Shown: piece by piece, positions 18,226-28,060 of the stretch
Layout of the letters: the number at the start of each line of letters is the position of its first letter
Position numbering within the stretch: position 1 is the first letter of the stretch
Origin: Uliginosibacterium gangwonense
GTDB lineage: Bacteria > Pseudomonadota > Gammaproteobacteria > Burkholderiales > Rhodocyclaceae
NCBI GenBank assembly: GCA_005239635.1
Contig: SBBQ01000040.1
Coordinates: forward strand, 47,304-111,303
Length of the DNA: 64,000 bases
Reading direction: 5' to 3'
Notes under the pieces: generated by a model
What the model saw: the letters and a program-made list of their open reading frames with translations, nothing else
Databases searched by the model: none
What the model was told of the DNA's origin: nothing
Program-made: the position numbers and the translations under genes

Positions 18226-18912
18226 CTATTGGCAATTAAACAGACCATTTTCGACAAAGGAATAAGGGGATTGGCCAGGGGCGATGATGAAGTGATCTAA
18301 AACTCGAATGTCGACGAGGCTTAACGCGTCTTTTAGTTTTTGGGTGAGATTTAAATCTGAAGTACTCGGGGTGGCTGTGCCAGACGGGTGATTGTGCGCA
18401 AAAATTGCGGCTGCGGCATTATGTTGTAGTGCCAGTTTAACAACTTCACGTGGATAGACGCTGGCTTGAGTGAGCGTGCCCCGAAATAATTCTGCTTGGT
18501 GAATGAGCTGATTTTGTGTGTTGAGCAGCAGCACCATGAATACTTCATGTTGCAAGTGACTTAAGCGTAAGCGTAGCCAGTCTTTGACCGCTTGCGGTGA
18601 GGTTAAGTTATCGCGTTCGCCCATGGTCTCAGCGAGCGCGCGCCGCGCTAGTTCTATTGCGGCGTGTAGTTGTACTGCTTTGGCGGTTCCCATGCCGGCA
18701 ATCTGGCTGATATCGTGAATACTTGCGTGGGCTAGGCCGCTTAGACTGCCGAAATGTTGTAGTAAATCGCGCGCGAGATCGACAGCGGTTTTGCCTTTAA
18801 TTCCGACACGTAAAAAGATGGCGAGCAATTCTGCCGGGGACAGCGCACTTGGGCCGAGTTCAAGTAGCTTTTCACGTGGACGTTCAGATGCGGGCCAATC
18901 AGAGATTGCCAT
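18226..18912 (-). CDS. radC: RadC-family JAMM protein
   Basis: This 228-residue protein has an N-terminal helix-hairpin-helix part ([39 protein letters not shown]) and a C-terminal JAB/MPN metalloenzyme domain with motif [15 protein letters not shown] (HxHPSGxxxPSxxD). RadC was named for a DNA repair phenotype later traced to another gene, so its true role remains open. It lies divergent from coaBC, which is typical of the group. The stop codon itself overlaps a TTGCCAAT octamer (18228), read as Cys-Gln. Confidence 0.93.
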   Translation of the reverse strand: MAISDWPASERPREKLLELGPSALSPAELLAIFLRVGIKGKTAVDLARDLLQHFGSLSGLAHASIHDISQIAGMGTAKAVQLHAAIELARRALAETMGERDNLTSPQAVKDWLRLRLSHLQHEVFMVLLLNTQNQLIHQAELFRGTLTQASVYPREVVKLALQHNAAAAIFAHNHPSGTATPSTSDLNLTQKLKDALSLVDIRVLDHFIIAPGQSPYSFVENGLFNCQ

Positions 18913-19065
18913 AGTTCAGTGAACTCTCCGTTAGAATGAGGATCGGGTGCTGAGTGCGCCTATGATTCTGCAAAACCAAGTTCAAACCCAAGCGTGTCGT
19001 CGAATCGACTTGCTTGGGTAAAGTGAGATGATCGTATCTCAAACTATCTGTTCTGCATAACGTCG

Positions 19066-20289
19066 ATGGTCGAAAGAATGAATACGCCAAATAAATCGCG
19101 CTCATGGTTTTCTATGCAGGGACGACGCATCGTTCTGGGGGTGAGCGGTGGTGTTGCGGCGTACAAATCAGCAGAATTAGTACGCTTACTCGTGAAAGCC
19201 GGCGCGCAGGTTGATGTGGTGCTAACGGCGGGAGGGGCGCGCTTTGTCACAGCGGTGACATTTCAAGCTTTGTCAGGTCGCCCCGTTTGGACAGATTTGT
19301 GGGATGCACGCGCAAATAACAATATGGCGCATATTGATCTCACGCGTGGCGCCGATGCTGTGCTTATTGCCCCTGCCAGTGCAGATTTAATGGCGCGGTT
19401 GGCAAATGGGCAGTGCGACGACTTGTTAACAACGCTATGTCTTGCGCGTGATTGCCCACTTTTGGTTGCCCCCGCAATGAATCGTCAAATGTGGCAGCAC
19501 CCTGCAACGCAACGAAATATTGGTTTGTTGATAACTGACGGCGCAGAAATTTTAGGCCCCGCGAGTGGCGAGCAGGCGTGTGGCGAGGTTGGCGAAGGCC
19601 GCATGCTTGAGCCAGAAGATTTATTCGAGGCGTTGTTGGATTGCTTTGCGCCAAAATTATTAGTAGGCAAGCGCGTCGTGCTGACTGCCGGCCCCACGCA
19701 GGAGGCGGTCGATCCTGTGCGTGTATTGACTAATCTGAGCTCGGGCAAAATGGGCTATGCATTGGCAAAAGCGCTACATCGGGCGGGTGCCGAAGTGACG
19801 ATGGTGAGCGGTCCAGTGTCGCTAGCAGTACCACGCGGCGTGAATTGTGTTCAGATAAAAAGTGCACGTGAAATGTACGAGGCCGTGATGCAGCATATTG
19901 GCCACGCACAGATTTTTGTTGCGGTGGCTGCGGTGGCTGACTTTCGCCCAGAACAGGCGGCTGAACACAAAATTAAAAAGGCTGACGGCACTCCGGAAAT
20001 TCAGCTGGTGCCCAATCCAGACATACTGTCTGATGTGGCTTCGCTTCCAAATGCGCCATTTTGTGTTGGGTTTGCGGCAGAAAGCCGAGACCTTGAGTCG
20101 TATGCGCAGAAAAAACGCGCGAGTAAGCGCATCCCTTTGATCGTTGGCAATCTCGTGCAAAACGCATTGGGGGCTGACGATAATCAGGTTATTTTATTTG
20201 ATGATGCGGGCGCGCATGCCCTAGAACACGGTAGTAAAGAGTTAGTCGCTCAGGGAATTGTTGAACACCTTGCCAAACTGTTGGCCTGA
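19066..20289 (+). CDS. coaBC: Bifunctional CoaBC (PPC decarboxylase / PPC synthetase)
   Basis: CoaBC makes 4'-phosphopantetheine precursors in CoA synthesis. The CoaC half condenses and decarboxylates phosphopantothenoylcysteine using FMN; the CoaB half joins phosphopantothenate and cysteine with CTP. CoaC features are [38 protein letters not shown] and [17 protein letters not shown]. CoaB features are [31 protein letters not shown] and AAVADFRP with KIKK. Length (407) matches E. coli (406). The start could be 19066, 19078 or 19114; only the short N-terminal extension differs. Followed by dut, the usual dfp-dut pair. Confidence 0.96.
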   Translation: MVERMNTPNKSRSWFSMQGRRIVLGVSGGVAAYKSAELVRLLVKAGAQVDVVLTAGGARFVTAVTFQALSGRPVWTDLWDARANNNMAHIDLTRGADAVLIAPASADLMARLANGQCDDLLTTLCLARDCPLLVAPAMNRQMWQHPATQRNIGLLITDGAEILGPASGEQACGEVGEGRMLEPEDLFEALLDCFAPKLLVGKRVVLTAGPTQEAVDPVRVLTNLSSGKMGYALAKALHRAGAEVTMVSGPVSLAVPRGVNCVQIKSAREMYEAVMQHIGHAQIFVAVAAVADFRPEQAAEHKIKKADGTPEIQLVPNPDILSDVASLPNAPFCVGFAAESRDLESYAQKKRASKRIPLIVGNLVQNALGADDNQVILFDDAGAHALEHGSKELVAQGIVEHLAKLLA

Positions 20290-20339
20290 CTTTTTTCTCG
20301 AATGTTAGGCCGCTATTTTTTGTTTTTTTGCCCATCACC

Positions 20340-20789
20340 ATGCGAAACATTGATATCAAAATTCTCGACTCACGTTTAACGGAGCAACTTCCGCAATACG
20401 CTACGCCTGGTGCTGCAGGCTTGGATTTGCGCGCCTGTTTAGATGCGCCACTTACGATTGAGCCTGGACAAACACATTTGGTACCGACGGGTATCGCCAT
20501 TCATTTGGCCGACCCAACTTTGGCGGCCATGATTCTGCCGCGCTCTGGCATGGGGCATAAACATGGCATCGTGCTGGGGAATTTAGTGGGTTTGATCGAC
20601 TCTGATTATCAAGGTCAGATTTTTGTTTCCACCTGGAATCGCGGGCAAACAACATTTGTACTCAACCCCATGGAACGATTAGCACAACTCGTTGTGGTAC
20701 CAGTTGTACAAGTTGGGTTTAATGTCGTGAGTGACTTTGCAGCGAGCGAGCGAGGAGAAGGTGGCTTTGGCAGTACGGGCAAGCAGTAA
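20340..20789 (+). CDS. dut: dUTP diphosphatase
   Basis: Homotrimeric dUTPase hydrolyses dUTP to dUMP and pyrophosphate, keeping uracil out of DNA and feeding thymidylate synthesis. The five motifs are visible in 149 residues: [47 protein letters not shown] and [12 protein letters not shown] chose the ATG at 20340 ([13 protein letters not shown]) over an in-frame TTG 12 bases upstream because it matches family N-termini. It lies 50 bases after coaBC. An octamer follows in the gap at 20820. Confidence 0.97.
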   Translation: MRNIDIKILDSRLTEQLPQYATPGAAGLDLRACLDAPLTIEPGQTHLVPTGIAIHLADPTLAAMILPRSGMGHKHGIVLGNLVGLIDSDYQGQIFVSTWNRGQTTFVLNPMERLAQLVVVPVVQVGFNVVSDFAASERGEGGFGSTGKQ

Positions 20790-20830
20790 GGCCCACATTG
20801 CATTTGCTCAAACGGTCTTTTGCCAATCGA

Positions 20831-21541
20831 CTAGGTGTCGAGTCTAAATGGACTGAAGTTGGTGTGCGTATCGAAATGATCGCGCTGTTCAGCGGCTTTT
20901 AAGCGCGCGACCACCCAGTACGTTACCGGCGTAAACACAACTTCTACGCTAACCTTGGCCACGTATTGGGCGGCCATGACCATAGGCAGTTTGTCATCAG
21001 GAATAATCCCGCTACCGTAAAAGGCTAGTGGGTAAAACAGCATTGAGTCGACGCCTTCGCCGATGAGTGTTGAGCCGACAGTGCGTGACCAAAGCCATCG
21101 CCCGTGTGTGACGATTTTCATCTTTGCCAATACATATGAATTGGCAAATTCCCCGCAGCAAAACGCCAGTAATGATGCGCCGGCAATACGCCAGGTTGAG
21201 CCATAGGCGATTTCATAAGCGTCCTGATTGTGCCAAAAAGGCGCGGGCGGTAAGGCGACCACCACCCATGCCATGATGGAAGCAAAGGCAAGCCCGGCAA
21301 AGCCCGCCCAAATGACTCTGCGCGAATAGGCGTAGCCATAGACTTCGGTGAGTATGTCGCCGAAGATGTAGCTCACGGGAAAAAATAAGACGCCGGCGCC
21401 AAAGGTGAGCGTTCCCAGCAGCGGTGCGTCGATCTGCGCGATTTTGGCCGGGCCAATAAGATTGGAGCAAATCAGTACCACCACAAAAGCTGCCATAACT
21501 AAATCGTAATAGCGGGTACGGGTGTGGGGCATGAGATGCAT
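20831..21541 (-). CDS. Queuosine precursor transporter (YhhQ/VUT family)
   Basis: This 236-residue membrane protein of the VUT_1 (YhhQ) family imports the queuosine precursors preQ0/preQ1. Family features are ICSNLIGPAKIA, LFFPVSYIFGDILTEVYGYAYSRRVIWAGF, and the C-terminal TLIGEGVDSMLFYPLAFYG with the conserved Glu-Gly-x-Asp. About six helices. A perfect 9-bp inverted pair of the dispersed octamer (21123-21148) lies inside the coding sequence. The gene converges on dut. Confidence 0.9.
   Translation of the reverse strand: MHLMPHTRTRYYDLVMAAFVVVLICSNLIGPAKIAQIDAPLLGTLTFGAGVLFFPVSYIFGDILTEVYGYAYSRRVIWAGFAGLAFASIMAWVVVALPPAPFWHNQDAYEIAYGSTWRIAGASLLAFCCGEFANSYVLAKMKIVTHGRWLWSRTVGSTLIGEGVDSMLFYPLAFYGSGIIPDDKLPMVMAAQYVAKVSVEVVFTPVTYWVVARLKAAEQRDHFDTHTNFSPFRLDT
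21123..21148. repeat. Perfect inverted octamer pair inside a gene
   Basis: TTTGCCAAT at 21123-21131 and ATTGGCAAA at 21140-21148 flank 8 bases, giving a 9-bp perfect stem within the transporter coding sequence. It is the tightest pair in the window. Confidence 0.85.
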
Positions 21542-21724
21542 CCGAGAAGAGGTATGAATAGCTTTGCGAGTACGAATGGGTGTGATGTTGAGTGCATTGT
21601 GTCGTCGTTACCCTATTGCCGCAAGTCGTCGGATTATTTGTTTGAAATTGTGCTTCTTGCTGCCACACTTAAAGCGCTTCGGTCCTTGTGTTGAATTTGG
21701 GCAGTACGCTGATTGGAGAAGTTC

Positions 21725-22579
21725 ATGAATTCATTAACTAGGGTGTGGCATTTCGCCTTAGGCCTTCTAGTGGCGATGGCTTCTGTGGTGGTATTTGCCG
21801 AAGGGGTAGCGACCACGGAAATTGACCGACTGCTAGAACAGTCTGGTGTGTCACATACCTTGCGTGAGATTGAGCCTGGCATGGTGCAAAGCATGCAGCA
21901 GACGGGAGTAAGTTTGCCTGCTGCCTTGGGTAACGCCATGGTGCTGAGCGCGCATCAAGCTTTTCAGGCGGAGCCGATGATTGCCTCGGCGCGTGAGCAA
22001 TTGCAGCAGAAGCTCGATGGCGCTCAAGTTCAGGCCGCATTGCAGTGGCTCGACTCTCCGTTAGGGCAACGCATTACCGCACTCGAAAATCGCTCTGCGG
22101 GTACAGCCGTTCAGACTGAAATGGAGCAGTTTCGCGAAGGCCTGAAAAAGTCTGGCGCCAAAATTGGCGAGCGACGCATGGCGCAATTAGGTGAGTTGGA
22201 TCGATTAACGGGTGCGACAGACATGGCGCTGAAACTGGTTGAGGCCACCGCTCTGGCGGGGGTTTCGGGCGTGAATGCTGCGATGCCGCCACAGGTTCGC
22301 ATGAGTGGCGAGGCTCTCAAGAAACTCGCATCAGATGCCGTGCAAGAAGAACGCGAGCGCATGCCTGCAATCGTTCAAAACACGATGGTGTTTACTTACC
22401 ATACGTTAAGTGATGATGAGCTAGAGCGTTACCTGTCGTTTTTGCGGACAACAGATGGACAGGTGTATGCACGCGAAGTGGGTGAGGCAGTCCAAAAATC
22501 AATGATGGATGCGCTTGGGCGTTTTGTGGGCTTATTACAAGCGACGCTGAAAGGTGCAGGCTCTGCGCGAGGAATTTAA
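21725..22579 (+). CDS. DUF2059-like exported protein
   Basis: This 284-residue protein has a signal peptide (MNSLTRVWHFALGLLVAMASVVVFAEG) and a helical mature part with a C-terminal block, MVFTYHTLSDDELERYLSFLRTTDGQVYAREV, characteristic of DUF2059. I moved the start to the ATG at 21725, which has GGAGAAG just upstream; a TTG 12 bases earlier is also in frame. It is probably periplasmic. No function is known for the family. Confidence 0.8.
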   Translation: MNSLTRVWHFALGLLVAMASVVVFAEGVATTEIDRLLEQSGVSHTLREIEPGMVQSMQQTGVSLPAALGNAMVLSAHQAFQAEPMIASAREQLQQKLDGAQVQAALQWLDSPLGQRITALENRSAGTAVQTEMEQFREGLKKSGAKIGERRMAQLGELDRLTGATDMALKLVEATALAGVSGVNAAMPPQVRMSGEALKKLASDAVQEERERMPAIVQNTMVFTYHTLSDDELERYLSFLRTTDGQVYAREVGEAVQKSMMDALGRFVGLLQATLKGAGSARGI

Positions 22580-22600
22580 AGGGTATTGCACAAAAAATAA

Positions 22601-22624
22601 CGGCGCCAGGTTGCCCTGGCGCCG
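22601..22624. terminator. GC-rich hairpin between convergent genes
   Basis: CGGCGCCAGG and CCTGGCGCCG form a 10-bp stem around TTGC between the DUF2059 gene (+) and aceB (-). There is no T-run, so it may be a weak terminator or an RNA-stabilising hairpin. Confidence 0.55.
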
Positions 22625-22707
22625 TGTCTCCTCCGGATGTATCTCCGGTATGTTTCAGCACTTAGTTACTGCTAAAAGCGTCTGCCGGTGTCTTGGCAGC
22701 CCGCAGT

Positions 22708-24306
22708 TTACTCCATTGCTTCGTACAGCGGCAGCGTCAGGAATTCAGCAAAAGATTCGCCGAGCGACATGGTTTCAAAAATGCCGGCAGCTTGATCATA
22801 GGTAGCGGTATCTTGGCCTTGTGCCGCAACGGTTGCTTTGATTTTGGTCAGTTCTTCCGGAATGAGCGCGCGCACCATTTCAGCAGTGACCTTACGGCCA
22901 TCGTCCAGAATACCCTTCGGGCTCACAACCCATTGCCAAATTTGTGAGCGCGAAATTTCGGCGGTCGCAGCATCTTCCATCAAATTGTGAATCGGCACGC
23001 AACCATTGCCAGCCAGCCAGCTGCCTAGGTAATGGATGCCAACATTAATGTTGTTGCGCACACCGGCCTCTGTAATCGGGGCTTCCGGGGTGAAGTTCAG
23101 GAAATCTGCGGCAGCAAAGGTTTCACCACGCTGCTTGTCGAATTGGTTCGGGCGGTCACCCAAGATTTTTACGAACTCTTGCATGGCCATATCAACTAGG
23201 CCAGGATGAGCAACCCAGCCGCCGTCGAAGCCGTCGCTCGCATCGCGTGCTTTGTCGTGGCGAATACCTGCCATGGCCTTTTCATTTGCGGCAGCATCGT
23301 TCTTGATTGGAATGAGTGCGCTCATTCCGCCCATAGCCGGTGCGCCGCGCTTGTGACAGGCCTGCACCAACGCCAAGGCATAGCTGCGCATAAACGGCAC
23401 TTCCATTGTGATGGTGCCACGGTTTGCCAAGCAGAAGTTGCGGTTCTTCTTGAACTTCTTGATGCAAGAAAAAATGTAGTCCCAACGACCAGCGTTTAAG
23501 CCTGCAGAGTGGTCGCGCAGTTCATACAGAATTTCTTCCATTTCAAACGTAGCTAGAATGGTTTCAACCAACACGGTGGCCTTGATGGTGCCGCGCGGAA
23601 TGCCTAGCTCGTCTTGTGTCATGTTGAAAATGTCATTCCACAGACGCGCTTCTTGATGGCTTTCCATTTTTGGTAAATAGAAGAAGGGGCCTGCGCCGCG
23701 CGCGAGTTGTTCTTTTGCGTTATGAAACATGAACAACGCAAAGTCCAAAACGCCGCCAGAAACACGCTGACCATCAATAGTCACGTGCTTTTCATCAAGA
23801 TGCCAGCCACGAGGACGAACCTGCAGCGTAGCAGTTTGCTCATTGAGGGCATAACGCTTGCCTTGTTCGCTGGTGAAGTCAATTTGGCGGCGGATGGCAT
23901 CGCGCAAATTGATCTGACCCTGAATCTGGTTGTACCAATTCGGGCTGTTGGAATCTTCAAAATCGGCCATGTAGCTATCCGCACCAGAGTTGAGCGCGTT
24001 AATAATCATTTTGCGCTCTACGGGGCCAGTGATTTCTACACGACGCTTTTGCATGATGGTGGGCAGCGGTGCAACTTTCCAGTCACCTTCGCGAATGGCT
24101 CGGGTTTCTGGCAGGAAGTCCGGCATCTCGCCCGCATCAATACGTGCCTGGCGCTCCGTGCGCGCGCGCAGGAGTTGTTGTCGACGTACCTCGAATGCGC
24201 GATGCAACTTTGCGACCAGCGCCAATGCGGGTTCACTCAGAATGTTTTCAAAGCCCTCATGCATGGGGGCTAGGATCTGAATACCTTGGGGCAGATTTGG
24301 CGACAT
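22708..24306 (-). CDS. aceB: Malate synthase A
   Basis: Malate synthase condenses glyoxylate with acetyl-CoA to malate, the second step of the glyoxylate shunt. At 532 residues it is the isoform-A size (E. coli AceB 533) and not the G form (about 720). Diagnostic stretches are RRVEITGPVERKMIINALNSGADSYMADFEDSNSP, IPRGTIKATVLVETILATFEMEEILYEL, the GRWDYIFSCIKKF loop and HNLMEDAATAEISRSQIWQW with the catalytic Asp. It is the last of three same-strand genes (hyi, glycerate kinase, aceB) but has its own 246-base upstream region, which contains an operator-like palindrome shared with aceA. Confidence 0.97.
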   Translation of the reverse strand: MSPNLPQGIQILAPMHEGFENILSEPALALVAKLHRAFEVRRQQLLRARTERQARIDAGEMPDFLPETRAIREGDWKVAPLPTIMQKRRVEITGPVERKMIINALNSGADSYMADFEDSNSPNWYNQIQGQINLRDAIRRQIDFTSEQGKRYALNEQTATLQVRPRGWHLDEKHVTIDGQRVSGGVLDFALFMFHNAKEQLARGAGPFFYLPKMESHQEARLWNDIFNMTQDELGIPRGTIKATVLVETILATFEMEEILYELRDHSAGLNAGRWDYIFSCIKKFKKNRNFCLANRGTITMEVPFMRSYALALVQACHKRGAPAMGGMSALIPIKNDAAANEKAMAGIRHDKARDASDGFDGGWVAHPGLVDMAMQEFVKILGDRPNQFDKQRGETFAAADFLNFTPEAPITEAGVRNNINVGIHYLGSWLAGNGCVPIHNLMEDAATAEISRSQIWQWVVSPKGILDDGRKVTAEMVRALIPEELTKIKATVAAQGQDTATYDQAAGIFETMSLGESFAEFLTLPLYEAME

Positions 24307-24388
24307 GTTCGACTCCTATTACTCAAAAATCCGCCGTGAATTTGACAGGGTGCCGATTCACAATCTGCGGCAAAACATTAAAAATATA

Positions 24389-24400
24389 TCTTATACAAGA
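24389..24400. promoter_or_regulatory. Operator-like palindrome upstream of aceB
   Basis: TCTTATACAAGA is a near-perfect dyad about 85 bases upstream of the aceB start. The same element, as the perfect palindrome TCTTATATAAGA, lies upstream of aceA at 29615-29626, both in an ATRT-prefixed AT-rich context. Spacing and sharing suggest one regulator for both glyoxylate-shunt genes. The form resembles GntR-family operators; that part is inference. Confidence 0.5.
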
Positions 24401-24552
24401 CTTGATGATTTGTAGTGTATTACTACATGCTATTCCATGTAAACTTTTCATCAAGTCACATTATTGTTGCAAATAATGCAAATATTGAATGTGATGAATA
24501 GCCGCGGTATAAATGCGCCGCATTTCAGCTGTTAGAGGAGGGTTTAAAAGGC

Positions 24553-25902
24553 TTACGGCTGAGCGGGAAGGTATAGCGCCCGAAAGTCATTGACGTTGGT
24601 GCGCGTAGGACCGGTGACGACGAGTTGTCCAAGTGCCTCAAACAGGCTGTAACTATTGTGATCTCTTAAATAGTCAGCTGGCACCAAATTAAGCCCTTTG
24701 GCACGAGTTTGCCAATCGGGCCCAAACCATGCCCCGGCATTGTGCTCTGTGCCATCTATACCGTCCGTGTCACAAGCAATTGCCCAACCGGGCACCTCCA
24801 GCGCTAAACCCAGTGCAAGAAGGTATTCTGCAGAACGGCCACCTTTGCCTGCAGGAGCGATTGGGTCGATGGTAATACGGGTTTCGCCCCCTGAAAGCAA
24901 AAGACAGGGCGTGCGTAAAAATGGATGCTGTCCTAGGTAGATTTGCTTTGCCAATAGGGCGTGGGCTTCCGCTAGGTCGCGCGATTCGTCTTCTAAGTCG
25001 TCGCCTAGAACGTGTACTTGTAGCCCTTGTTGAGTGGCAAAGTTGGCAGCAGCATTTAATGCTTGGCCTGCATTTGCTATGACCCGTGCTTGATGGCGTG
25101 AGAAGCGAGGATCGCCGGGTTTGGGTGTTTCGCTGTTGGGCGAATTTAAGTGCTGTTTTACCGTGTCGGGTATTGGAATGCGATAGTGCTGCAAAATATT
25201 GAGCGCTTGTTGTCGAGTTGTTGCGTCAGCGATTGTTGGGCCAGAGGCCAGGGCGCCAAGATCATCACCCGGTATGTCGGAAATCCCCAACGTGATAAGT
25301 CGTGCGGGGCCGCACGCTAAAGCGAGGCGCCCTCCTTTGATCGCTGAGAGGTGTTTCCGTACACAATTGATTTCATGGATGCCTGCACCACAGGTTAATA
25401 ATGCGCGGCTAATGGCTTGTTTTTGTTCCAAGCTAATCTCGGGCGCTGGGCTGGCTAATAATGCAGAGCCACCACCCGACATAAGGCAAAGCACAATGTC
25501 GTTCGAATTCAGATTGGCCACCAAGTGGAGCATGTCTTGTGCTGCTTGGAGTCCTGCGGAATCTGGTAATGGATGTGATGCTTCGCGTACTTCAATGCGG
25601 TGAGTTGGTAGGCCGTGTCCGTATCGGGTTACAACAAGCCCGCACAAGGGTGAATGCCCTGGCCAAAATCGTTCGACTTCTACCGCCATGGCAGCGGCGG
25701 CTTTGCCGGCACCGATAACGATCATGCGACCGCTTTGTGTTGGCGAGACAGCATTTGGTGGAGATGCTTTTTTGCCAATAAGCTTGCCAAATATGTTTTG
25801 CAAATGAGACGGCATGCATTGCGCAGGACTAACTGCGTCTATCGCGTGCTGGAACAGCGCTAATAAAAAATCACGTGGGTGCGCTTGGTGCAAGGGCGTC
25901 AT
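24553..25902 (-). CDS. Glycerate 2-kinase, TtuD/MOFRL family
   Basis: This 449-residue class II glycerate kinase phosphorylates D-glycerate to 2-phosphoglycerate. It has the N-terminal Gck domain (GAGKAAAAMAVEVERFW, LCLMSGGGSALLASPAPEISLEQKQAISRALLTCGAGIHEINCVRKHLSAIKGGRLA) and the C-terminal MOFRL domain (LLLSGGETRITI, GKGGRSAEYLLALGLAL, DTDGIDGTEHNAGAW). It lies 42 bases downstream of hyi. Together they act after glyoxylate carboligase: hydroxypyruvate and tartronate semialdehyde interconvert, reduction gives glycerate, and this enzyme returns it to glycolysis. Octamers occur at 24709, 24948 and 25772. Confidence 0.92.
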   Translation of the reverse strand: MTPLHQAHPRDFLLALFQHAIDAVSPAQCMPSHLQNIFGKLIGKKASPPNAVSPTQSGRMIVIGAGKAAAAMAVEVERFWPGHSPLCGLVVTRYGHGLPTHRIEVREASHPLPDSAGLQAAQDMLHLVANLNSNDIVLCLMSGGGSALLASPAPEISLEQKQAISRALLTCGAGIHEINCVRKHLSAIKGGRLALACGPARLITLGISDIPGDDLGALASGPTIADATTRQQALNILQHYRIPIPDTVKQHLNSPNSETPKPGDPRFSRHQARVIANAGQALNAAANFATQQGLQVHVLGDDLEDESRDLAEAHALLAKQIYLGQHPFLRTPCLLLSGGETRITIDPIAPAGKGGRSAEYLLALGLALEVPGWAIACDTDGIDGTEHNAGAWFGPDWQTRAKGLNLVPADYLRDHNSYSLFEALGQLVVTGPTRTNVNDFRALYLPAQP

Positions 25903-25944
25903 GTTGCGGCGTGAATGTATCGCTGAATGGAGCGGGTCGAAAAA

Positions 25945-26724
25945 TTATTTACGGTATGGATTAAGCCAGCCGAGTCCAGCTTCTGTGGTACTGGCAGGAA
26001 TGTATTCACAGCCAATCCAGCCTTCATAGCCCATTGCATTGATAGCATTCAATACAAATGGAAAATTGATTTCACCACTGCCGGGTTCGTGACGACCGGG
26101 AGTGTCAGCGAGCTGAATATGGCCAATTTGCGTCATGTGTCGTTGGAGGGTTTGCGTCAACTCACCCTCCATGCGCTGCATGTGGTAGAGGTCGTATTGC
26201 ACGCGAATATTATGCGAGCCTGTTTCTGCGATGAGATCAATTGCTTGCTGTGTGTGGTTGAGAAAAAAACCGGGAATATCGAAATGATTGATCGGTTCAA
26301 TCAGTAGGCGCAGTGAAGCTTTTTCTAACGCATGTGCTGCATATTGCAAGTTATTGATCAGAGTTGCCTTGGCCTGTGCCTGTGAAACATTGGGCGGCAC
26401 AATTCCAGCCAAACAGTTCAGCTGCGGTACCCCCAGTACTTGTGCGTAATGAATGGCTTGCTCGACTCCGTCGCGAAATTCAGCCATACGGTCTGGGTGG
26501 CACGCTATGCCTCTCTCGCCGGCAGCCCAATCTCCGGCAGGTAAGTTGTGTAACACCATGTGCAAGTCTGCAGATTTGAGCGCGTGAGTCAGCGTTTGGG
26601 CAGGCTCGCTGTATGGAAACTGTATCTCCACTGCATTGAACCCTGCTTGCGCTGCGAGTGCAAAGCGCTGAGCCAAGGGGTATTCACAAAACAGCATAGA
26701 GAGATTGGCCGCAAACTTGAGCAT
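25945..26724 (-). CDS. hyi: Hydroxypyruvate isomerase
   Basis: Hyi interconverts hydroxypyruvate and tartronate semialdehyde in glyoxylate metabolism. The 259-residue TIM-barrel protein begins MLKFAANLSMLFCEYPLAQRFALAAQAGFNAVEIQFPY, the standard Hyi N-terminus. Metal-ligand regions are LLIEPINHFDIPGFFL, RVQYDLYHMQRMEGEL, IGHIQLADTPGRHEPGSGEINF and WIGCEYIPAS. It heads the hyi-glycerate kinase pair. A LysR-type regulator is divergently transcribed 262 bases away and is a candidate controller. Confidence 0.94.
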   Translation of the reverse strand: MLKFAANLSMLFCEYPLAQRFALAAQAGFNAVEIQFPYSEPAQTLTHALKSADLHMVLHNLPAGDWAAGERGIACHPDRMAEFRDGVEQAIHYAQVLGVPQLNCLAGIVPPNVSQAQAKATLINNLQYAAHALEKASLRLLIEPINHFDIPGFFLNHTQQAIDLIAETGSHNIRVQYDLYHMQRMEGELTQTLQRHMTQIGHIQLADTPGRHEPGSGEINFPFVLNAINAMGYEGWIGCEYIPASTTEAGLGWLNPYRK

Positions 26725-26823
26725 GATCTTATGGGGCGAGTCTGAAAGTCATCAAAGTCGCATTATGCAGTGACTAGCTGGATACTTTACTTTGTGCTGG
26801 CATTGAGAGAGTATGGTGCGATA

Positions 26824-26845
26824 TTGAGAATAGTTCGCATTCTTA
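26824..26845. promoter_or_regulatory. Fur-box-like sequence in the hyi/LysR gap
   Basis: TGAGAATAGTTCGCATTCTT (26824-26843) resembles proteobacterial Fur boxes of the form AATGNGAATNATTCTCATT, but no iron gene adjoins it. It could equally be a LysR operator: the gap is divergent and partly palindromic. Low certainty. Confidence 0.25.
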
Positions 26846-26986
26846 TTCAGTATCCGGCCATTATATTTAACTTATAGACAACAAAAAAATCATTTATTGT
26901 TATTTATTTGATTAAAAAGTTATAAGTTGGCCTAACAATATTTGGGTGCACATAGGAATTGTGCGCGATTACTCAGCGAGAGCGTT

Positions 26987-27895
26987 ATGGACCGACTTAA
27001 ACAAATTGAAACCTTTGTGGCTGCTGCCAATAAAGGTTCGCTCACAGCAGCGGCGCAAAGTGAGGGGATCGCCCCGGCTGTGGTGAGCCGTCGACTTGAT
27101 GCGCTTGAGAATCGCTTGGGAGTGAAATTGCTCGTGCGTACTACGCGCCGAATTGCTTTGACTTTTGAGGGAACGGCATACCTAGAAGATTGTCAGCGTA
27201 TTTTGCGCGAATTGGGTGACGCTGAGACCGCTGTGAGCTTGGGTGGGGTTAAGGCCAGAGGCCATCTCCGGGTTTCGGCGCCCGCTGGTTTTGGGCGTCG
27301 TCATGTTGCCCCATTAGTGAAGCGGTACATGCAAACCAACCCTGAGGTGAGTATTAGCCTGGATCTGTCTGATCGCTTGGTCGATTTAGTGAATGAAGGC
27401 GTGGATTGCGCGATTCGCATTGGTGATTTGGAAGATTCGAGCTTAGTGAGTGTTCGGTTGGGCGAAATGCGCCGTGTGGTGGTGGCAAACCCCGATTACT
27501 TGCGGCGCCATGGCACCCCAACGCATTTGGCTGACTTAGCTCGTCACAATTGTTTATCGCTGGTTCAGCAGCGCGGTTGGACTTTTCGCGAAGCGCAGTC
27601 CAATAAAAATACCGTCATTAAAGTGACGGGGACATTAGAGTCAAATGATGGCGCGGTGCTACGCGATTGGGCGCTTGCGGGGCATGGCCTGGCGTGGCGC
27701 TCAATGTGGGAAGTGGGGGCCGATTTGAAGAGTGGTCGGTTGGTGAGCTTGCTTGACGATTTTGCAGCGCCCGCAGTCGGGATCTTTGCCATCTTCCCAC
27801 AGCGACGTGCTTTGCCGTTGCGTGTACGCTTATTAATTGACACCATAAAAGATGCGTACGCGGAGTCCGGCTATTGGGATCGCGATGCGACTTAG
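26987..27895 (+). CDS. LysR-family transcriptional regulator
   Basis: This 302-residue LysR regulator has an N-terminal winged helix-turn-helix (MDRLKQIETFVAAANKGSLTAAAQSEGIAPAVVSRRLDALENRLGVKLLVRTTRRI) and a periplasmic-binding-like effector domain in the CrgA/AaeR-like subgroup (AGFGRRHVAPLVKRYM, DLVNEGVDCAIRIGDLEDSSLVSVRLG). I set the start at ATG 26987, preceded by GAGAG; the frame is open 15 codons further up. Divergent from hyi, it may regulate the hyi-glycerate kinase genes. The effector is not known. Confidence 0.88.
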   Translation: MDRLKQIETFVAAANKGSLTAAAQSEGIAPAVVSRRLDALENRLGVKLLVRTTRRIALTFEGTAYLEDCQRILRELGDAETAVSLGGVKARGHLRVSAPAGFGRRHVAPLVKRYMQTNPEVSISLDLSDRLVDLVNEGVDCAIRIGDLEDSSLVSVRLGEMRRVVVANPDYLRRHGTPTHLADLARHNCLSLVQQRGWTFREAQSNKNTVIKVTGTLESNDGAVLRDWALAGHGLAWRSMWEVGADLKSGRLVSLLDDFAAPAVGIFAIFPQRRALPLRVRLLIDTIKDAYAESGYWDRDAT

Positions 27896-28060
27896 GCCCA
27901 GTGCTGTGAAATCGTGAGAAGTGATCGTGATGTGTACTGGTTGTTGCTTTACTAAGTACTTCGAGATGGAAGTTGCTTAACGCAAAACTGTGAATCACGG
28001 CAGTGTTACGAGTGCATCACGAACAGCTCATCACGAATTACGCACGAAACCACCGTCAAT

